Positions 5,515 through 9,679 of a stretch of 9,679 bases of DNA are shown one piece after another. Position 1 is the first letter of the stretch, and each line of letters opens with the position of its first letter. Source of the DNA: JBOGHU01 sp050742255 (lineage in GTDB: Bacteria; Actinomycetota; Acidimicrobiia; Acidimicrobiales; CADCSY01); assembly GCA_050742255.1 (NCBI GenBank), contig JBOGHU010000109.1:1-9679 (forward strand). The letters are read 5' to 3'. A model generated the notes under the pieces. That model made no database searches and had not been told where the DNA came from. It saw nothing but the letters and a program-made list of their open reading frames with translations. A program made the position numbers and the translations under genes.

Positions 5515-6126
5515 CTACACCACCACCCGGAGGGCGTCGGGCTCGACCCGCAGCGAGAGGTGGCGGGCGGAGCCGACCAGCTCGCCGTCGAGGTGGACGG
5601 GCAGCGCCGCCCCGAGGTCCACCTGGGAGGCCGCCGCCCGCCGGCCGGCGATGGCGGGGTGGGGCAGGTGGGCCCCATGGGGGAGCCGGGCCCGGACCCG
5701 GAGGACGTGGCCGATGGGGAGGCGGGCGTCGTAGGTGTCGAGCAGCCCGTCCCCGGGATGGGCCCGGGGCCCCAGGTTCCAGTCCCCCAGCCAGGCCGCG
5801 TTCATGGCCACGAAGGCCCGGCCCCGCCACCAGCCGCGCCGGGCGACCAGGTGGGCCACGAACCAGTGCAGCCGACCGTCCAGCAGCACCGAACCGAGAT
5901 CGCACGGGAAGGTCACCGCGTCGGTGGAGCGGAGGCGCGCCTCGTCCCCCCGACCCCCGAGGGTCCGGCACAGGTCACCACCGAGGAGGCCGAGGGGAGG
6001 CACGTCCCGGCCCGCCCGCCTGGCCCTGGTCACCACGGCGCGGGCCTGGGCGTCGGAGCGGACCACCACGCCCGCCTCGGGTAGGGGCCCCGGTAGCCCG
6101 AAGGGCTCACCCCTGGCGATGGGCAC
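5515..6126 (-). CDS. Diacylglycerol kinase/YegS-related protein without canonical GGDGT
   Basis: This 203-residue protein resembles lipid kinases of the DAGK/YegS type. Residues 44-56 (PLGLLGGDLCRTL) sit where the nucleotide-binding GGDGT motif should be, but after GGD the Gly-Thr pair is absent. Residues 124-130 (PGDGLLD) match the DDG-x-LD motif of the C-terminal domain, and PVHLDGELVG (176-185) with the hydrophobic end PDALRVVV (196-203) is the typical DAGK beta-sandwich ending. At 203 residues it is about two thirds of a usual 290-330-residue lipid kinase and lacks most of the N-terminal nucleotide-binding fold. It may be a non-catalytic lipid-binding relative or use a different phosphate donor site. 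It starts with GTG, in the same frame as helY and one codon (CCC) after its TGA, so it is probably co-translated. I recall similar short proteins in actinobacteria but cannot confirm this. Confidence 0.75.
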   Translation of the reverse strand: MPIARGEPFGLPGPLPEAGVVVRSDAQARAVVTRARRAGRDVPPLGLLGGDLCRTLGGRGDEARLRSTDAVTFPCDLGSVLLDGRLHWFVAHLVARRGWWRGRAFVAMNAAWLGDWNLGPRAHPGDGLLDTYDARLPIGHVLRVRARLPHGAHLPHPAIAGRRAAASQVDLGAALPVHLDGELVGSARHLSLRVEPDALRVVV

Positions 6127-6129
6127 GGG

Positions 6130-8775
6130 TCACGGTCCGCCGCCACCGCCGGCCGTCACCGCCGATGAGGCGGCGATCACCCCCCGGAACAGGGCGTCGG
6201 CGGCGGCGCGGGCGGCGGTGGCCGTCGCCGGCTCGGAGGCCACGTCAGACAGCTGGCGCACCAGGTCGATGAGCTGCTTGACGTTGCGCACGAAGTCGCC
6301 ACCGGAGAGGTCCTCGTCACCGAGCACCTCCACCAGCCCCTCCCCCGCCGCCCAGGCGTGGGCCAGGGCCACGAAGCCGGGGTCGGGGGCCCGGGTGGTG
6401 GGCAGCCCGGCCGCCTCCTCGGCGTTGACCAGCCCGGCGTGAAGCGCCTCGACCGTCGCCCACCGTCGCCGCAGCTCGGGCGAGGGGAACCACGGCTCGG
6501 GAGGCTGGCCCGGCCCCCGCATCTCGTAGGTGAACACCGACGCCAGCCCGGCCACCTCGGCCGGGCCCAGCCCGTCCAGAACGCCCTCCCCCAGGCACTC
6601 GCAGATGAGCAGGTCGGCCTCGTGGTAGGTGCGGGCCAGGCGCTGGCCGGCGTCGGTCAGCGCCCAGCCGTCCAGGTACCCCCGGTCCGCCAGCACAGAC
6701 AGGACGACGTCGAACTGGCGGGCCAGTGAGGCCGACCGCCCCTGGACCTGGCGCAGCAGCCCGGCCCGCTCCCGCTCCAGGCGCTCGACCTGGGCGGCGG
6801 CCCGGCGGTGCCGTCCGAGCTCGGGACAGCCGGCGCAGGGGTGGCCGGCGACGCTGGCGGCCAGCTGGTCGAGCTCAGGGTCGGCGTGGGCGTCCCCCGG
6901 GCCCCACGGCCGCCGATCGAGGCGGGACCGGGCCAGGGCGGCGGCCACCTCCCGCTGGAACCGGGCGGTGTTGGGCGCGTAGGGCAGGGGGAGCTCGATG
7001 TGGCCCAGCCGGTCGGGGGCGACGTCGAAGTCGGCCGGCCCGAGGGTGAACCGTCGCCGCCGGGCGGTGAGCACCCGCAGCCGGGGTGAGCCCCGGCGCT
7101 GGGTGCTGGAGACCACCACCGCGGGGCCGGCCGACCTCGGCGCCCGGACCACGTCCCCGGGCCGGAAGCGGGCCAGGGCGTCGTGGATCTGGCGTCGTGG
7201 GGAGGGGCGCGCGCCCCGGGCGGCGGCCAGCCTCCCCTCGTGCTCGAGCAGCTCCTCGACGTCGCCCCGGTCGCAGCTCACCTCGGCCCGCCGGGCCCCG
7301 AGACGGTGGTCGACGTGCTCCAGGCGGGCCTCCAGCCCCACCACCTCCCGGTCGGCCTGGAACTGGGCGAAGGAGCGGTTGAGGAGGTGGTGGGCCTCGC
7401 CCGCCGGGTAGCGCCGCACCAGGTTGGCGGCCATGTTGTAGGTGGGCCGGAAAGAGGACGAGATGGGGTGGGTCCGGGTGGTGACCAGGGCTGCCACCTG
7501 CTCGAAGGTCACGAACGGCGACCACAGCACCACCCCGAAGCCCACCTCGTCGAGGCCCCGTCGCCCTGCCCTCCCGGTGAGCTGGGTGTGCTCCCCGGCG
7601 GTGAGGTGCTGGTGGCGCTCACCGGTGAACTTGGTCAGCCTCTCTATCACCACCGCCCGCGCCGGCATGTTGATCCCCAGGGCCAGGGTCTCGGTGGCGA
7701 ACACCAGCCTGACCAACCCGGCGCCGAAGCACACCTCGACCGCCTCCTTGAACGGCGGCACCATGCCGGCGTGGTGGGCGGCGATCCCGGCCTCCATGCC
7801 CGCCAGCCAGCGGGCCCACCCCAGCACCTCGAGGTCGGCGTCGCTCATGGACGCGGCGTGCTCCTCGCACACGGCGCGTATGCGGTCGCGCTCCTCCTCG
7901 TCGGTGAACCGCACGCCGCCTTCGAGGCAGTGGCGGACGGCCTCGTCGCAGCCGGCCCGGCTGAAGAGGAAGTAGATGGCGGGGAGCATGCCCTCGGCCG
8001 CCAGCCGCTCGGCGACCTCGATCCGCCTGGGCGTGTACAGCCGCCGACCCGGGCGGCGCCCGCCCCGGCCGCCCCGTGGCCCTCGGACGGCATCGGTGTC
8101 CAGGCGGAGGGCGACGGGGTTGGGGTGGCCGTCGACCAGGGTGGGGAGCAGGTGGAGCCGGTCGTTGTCCCGGTCGCCGACGAGGTACAGGTTCTCGAGC
8201 TCGACGGGCCGGTGCTCCTCGATGATCGCCGCCGTGGCTCCCCGCACCGTCGAGATCCACGCCGCCAGCTCGTCGGCGTTGGTCACCGTGGCCGAGAGGC
8301 ACACCAGCCGCACCGCCGGCGCCAGGTGGACGATGACCTCCTCCCAGACGGGGCCCCGGTAGGCGTCGTGGAGGTAGTGGACCTCGTCGAGGATCACATC
8401 CCGCAGCCCTTCCAGGGCGGGTGACGAGGAGTAGATCATGTTGCGCAGCACCTCGGTGGTCATGACCACCACCGGGGCGTCACCGTTGATGGCGTTGTCG
8501 CCGGTGAGCAGGCCGACCCGCCCCGGCCCGTGGCGGCGGACCAGGTCCCCGAACTTCTGGTTCGAGAGGGCCTTTATGGGCGTGGTGTAGAAGGCCTTGC
8601 CGCCGTGGGCCAGCGCATCCGCGACGGCGTGCTCGGCCACCACGGTCTTGCCCGATCCGGTCGGGGCCGCGACCAGCACCGACTGGCCGGCGTCGAGGGC
8701 GGCTATGGCCCGGCGCTGGAAGTCGTCGAGCTCGAAGTCGTAGGCCTCCACCACCGTCCCCAGGCGCGGGATCAC
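6130..8775 (-). CDS. helY: Ski2-like DEVH-box RNA helicase (HelY type)
   Basis: This 881-residue protein is a superfamily 2 helicase of the Ski2/Mtr4 group, ATP-driven enzymes that unwind structured RNA. RecA domain 1 has the Q-motif region (FQRRAI, 19-24), Walker A APTGSGKT (37-44), motif Ia TTPIKALSNQKF (64-75), DEVH (130-133) and SAT (161-163). RecA domain 2 carries ATETLALGINMPAR (360-373) and motif VI QLTGRAGRRGLD (398-409). A DSHCT-like helical C-terminus covers about 690-870. Between the RecA domains, residues 231-245 are Arg/Gly-rich; Cys647 and Cys650 form a short HPCAGC motif. The start is GTG 8775, overlapping the tatC stop by 4 nt (GTGA), with AGAGG just upstream; a reading frame open to 9231 only runs antiphase through tatC. 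The tatC-helY order matches Mycobacterium tuberculosis (Rv2093c-Rv2092c). Its physiological RNA targets are not known from the sequence. Confidence 0.95.
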   Translation of the reverse strand: MIPRLGTVVEAYDFELDDFQRRAIAALDAGQSVLVAAPTGSGKTVVAEHAVADALAHGGKAFYTTPIKALSNQKFGDLVRRHGPGRVGLLTGDNAINGDAPVVVMTTEVLRNMIYSSSPALEGLRDVILDEVHYLHDAYRGPVWEEVIVHLAPAVRLVCLSATVTNADELAAWISTVRGATAAIIEEHRPVELENLYLVGDRDNDRLHLLPTLVDGHPNPVALRLDTDAVRGPRGGRGGRRPGRRLYTPRRIEVAERLAAEGMLPAIYFLFSRAGCDEAVRHCLEGGVRFTDEEERDRIRAVCEEHAASMSDADLEVLGWARWLAGMEAGIAAHHAGMVPPFKEAVEVCFGAGLVRLVFATETLALGINMPARAVVIERLTKFTGERHQHLTAGEHTQLTGRAGRRGLDEVGFGVVLWSPFVTFEQVAALVTTRTHPISSSFRPTYNMAANLVRRYPAGEAHHLLNRSFAQFQADREVVGLEARLEHVDHRLGARRAEVSCDRGDVEELLEHEGRLAAARGARPSPRRQIHDALARFRPGDVVRAPRSAGPAVVVSSTQRRGSPRLRVLTARRRRFTLGPADFDVAPDRLGHIELPLPYAPNTARFQREVAAALARSRLDRRPWGPGDAHADPELDQLAASVAGHPCAGCPELGRHRRAAAQVERLERERAGLLRQVQGRSASLARQFDVVLSVLADRGYLDGWALTDAGQRLARTYHEADLLICECLGEGVLDGLGPAEVAGLASVFTYEMRGPGQPPEPWFPSPELRRRWATVEALHAGLVNAEEAAGLPTTRAPDPGFVALAHAWAAGEGLVEVLGDEDLSGGDFVRNVKQLIDLVRQLSDVASEPATATAARAAADALFRGVIAASSAVTAGGGGGP

Positions 8776-9551
8776 GACCTCTTGAGGACGAACCTGCCGA
8801 TGAGGATGGACGCCTCGTAGAACAGGCACATGGGCAGGGCCAGGGCCAGCAGCGTGAACGGGTCCCCCGAGGGGGTGATCACGGCGACCAGGACGAAGAT
8901 GCCCACCACCGCGTAGCGCCGCCACGACACCAGGCGCTGCCAGCGCAGCATCCCCGCCATCTGCAGGAACACCAGCACGATCGGGAACTCGAAGCCGATC
9001 CCGAAGGCCAGCATCATGAACGTGATCAGGCTGAGGTACTTCCCCGGCGTGTAGAAGGTCTCGAGCTGCTGGCCGCCGATCTCCACGAGGAACTCGAGGG
9101 CTCTGGGGAAGGTCCACAGCGCCAGGCCGGCGCCGAGGAGGAACAGCACCGCCGAGGAGGCCACGAAAGGCACGGCGAAGCGCTTCTCGTTGGGGTACAG
9201 CCCGGGGGTGATGAACCGCCACAGCTGCCACAGCACCAGGGGGGACGCGATGAGCAGCCCCACGTAGGCGGAGACCTTGAGCCGGATGGCGAACGCGTCC
9301 AGGGGATCGGTGACGATGAGGACGCAGTCCCGGCCCTCGGGGAGGATGTCGCAGTAGGGCTGGATCAACAGGTCCAGCACCGACTCGTACACGAGGAACC
9401 CCGCCACCCCGCCGACGGCGATGCCGATCACCGCTTTGATGACCCGGCTGCGCAGCTCGGTGAGGTGCTCGACCAGGGTCATGCTCCCGGTCTGGGCCGG
9501 GACCGGTTCGGGTGCGCCCCCTGCCGGGGCGCGGCGGGAGCGGAGCGCCAT
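8772..9551 (-). CDS. tatC: Sec-independent translocase subunit TatC
   Basis: TatC is the membrane receptor of the twin-arginine pathway: it recognises RR signal peptides and with TatA/TatB moves folded proteins across the cytoplasmic membrane. The 259 residues show the family pattern of six membrane segments, roughly at 40-56, 92-112, 126-147, 172-196, 213-226 and 230-249. The conserved MTLVEHLTELRSR (24-36) precedes the first helix, and LWRFITPGLYPNEKR (110-124) is the signal-peptide site, with Phe113 and Glu122 matching E. coli Phe94 and Glu103. The N-terminal 23 residues are a Pro/Arg/Ala-rich extension; Met24 could be an alternative start, but ATG 9551 overlaps the preceding stop by 1 nt (TGATG), which favours it. 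The helicase gene follows with a 4-nt overlap. Length and motifs indicate a functional protein. Confidence 0.97.
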   Translation of the reverse strand: MALRSRRAPAGGAPEPVPAQTGSMTLVEHLTELRSRVIKAVIGIAVGGVAGFLVYESVLDLLIQPYCDILPEGRDCVLIVTDPLDAFAIRLKVSAYVGLLIASPLVLWQLWRFITPGLYPNEKRFAVPFVASSAVLFLLGAGLALWTFPRALEFLVEIGGQQLETFYTPGKYLSLITFMMLAFGIGFEFPIVLVFLQMAGMLRWQRLVSWRRYAVVGIFVLVAVITPSGDPFTLLALALPMCLFYEASILIGRFVLKRS

Positions 9552-9679
9552 CAGCTGGGCGTGGCGCCGTTGCCCCTTGGCTCGGGCGGGGCCGCGGAGA
9601 CGCTGTCGTCGCCGGTCTCCACCTCCTGGGACGGACCGCTCCCCCGCCCCGGCCCGAGCTCAGGGGCCGTCTCGGACAC
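9551..9679 (-). CDS. tatA: C-terminal tail of probable TatA (cut by window edge)
   Basis: An open frame runs from the window edge to a TGA at 9553-9551 that overlaps the tatC ATG (TGATG). The 42 visible residues (SETAPELGPG... ending GNGATPS) are rich in Pro, Gly, Glu and Ser and look like the disordered tail found after the helix of actinobacterial TatA proteins. The membrane helix and amphipathic helix that would prove the identity lie outside the window. The call rests on the tight overlap with tatC and the tatA-tatC order known in Mycobacterium; any small upstream protein would also fit. Confidence 0.5.
   Translation of the reverse strand: MSETAPELGPGRGSGPSQEVETGDDSVSAAPPEPRGNGATPS

Noticed and set aside
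7183..8424. Plus-strand open frame of 413 codons
   Set aside because: Antisense of the helicase motifs, no recognisable domain.
8776..9231. N-terminal extension of the helicase by 152 residues
   Set aside because: This part overlaps tatC in another frame and is low-complexity Pro/Arg/Gly; GTG 8775 gives a normal HelY N-terminus and a GTGA overlap.

Overview
The window is very GC-rich (mostly G/C at third codon positions, many GTG starts) and looks like a chromosomal segment of a high-GC actinobacterium. The tatA-tatC-helY order, known from Mycobacterium, and a DUF4193 zinc-ribbon protein, an actinobacterial family, support this. A member of Acidimicrobiia or a relative is my best guess, by inference only. 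Every convincing gene lies on the minus strand, so transcription runs from position 9679 towards 1. I see no mobile element, CRISPR array, tRNA or rRNA.

In transcription order the layout is as follows. (1) 9679-5515 is a tightly packed unit: the C-terminal tail of a probable tatA (cut by the window edge), tatC, a Ski2-like helicase of the HelY type, and a short protein related to diacylglycerol kinase/YegS. Stops and starts overlap or lie 3 nt apart, so translation is probably coupled. (2) 5514-5304 is a spacer with a strong G-quadruplex motif just after the kinase-like gene and a TACACT -10 box 7 nt before the ATG of a 15-codon mini-ORF. (3) The mini-ORF stop overlaps the GTG of an M20-family amidohydrolase (5259-4075). 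(4) A large tandem-domain ThyX-like protein (4027-2423) has its own TACAGT -10 box 8 nt before its GTG, so it may be leaderless. (5) 2422-2098 is a 325-nt spacer with a perfect 15-bp inverted repeat and a candidate -10 box. (6) 2097-61 is a probable operon: an extremely acidic DUF4193 protein, a helical protein of unknown function, a GNAT acetyltransferase and a Nudix hydrolase, again with almost no spacing.

Functionally the genes mix protein export (Tat), RNA metabolism (helicase), lipid- or nucleotide-related enzymes (kinase-like, ThyX-like, Nudix), peptide or amide hydrolysis (M20) and small accessory proteins. No single pathway unites them. The points most worth attention are the ThyX-like protein, whose two halves have lost complementary parts of the catalytic signature; the mini-ORF coupled to the M20 gene; the Asp-rich extension of the DUF4193 protein; and the kinase-like protein lacking the normal GGDGT site.
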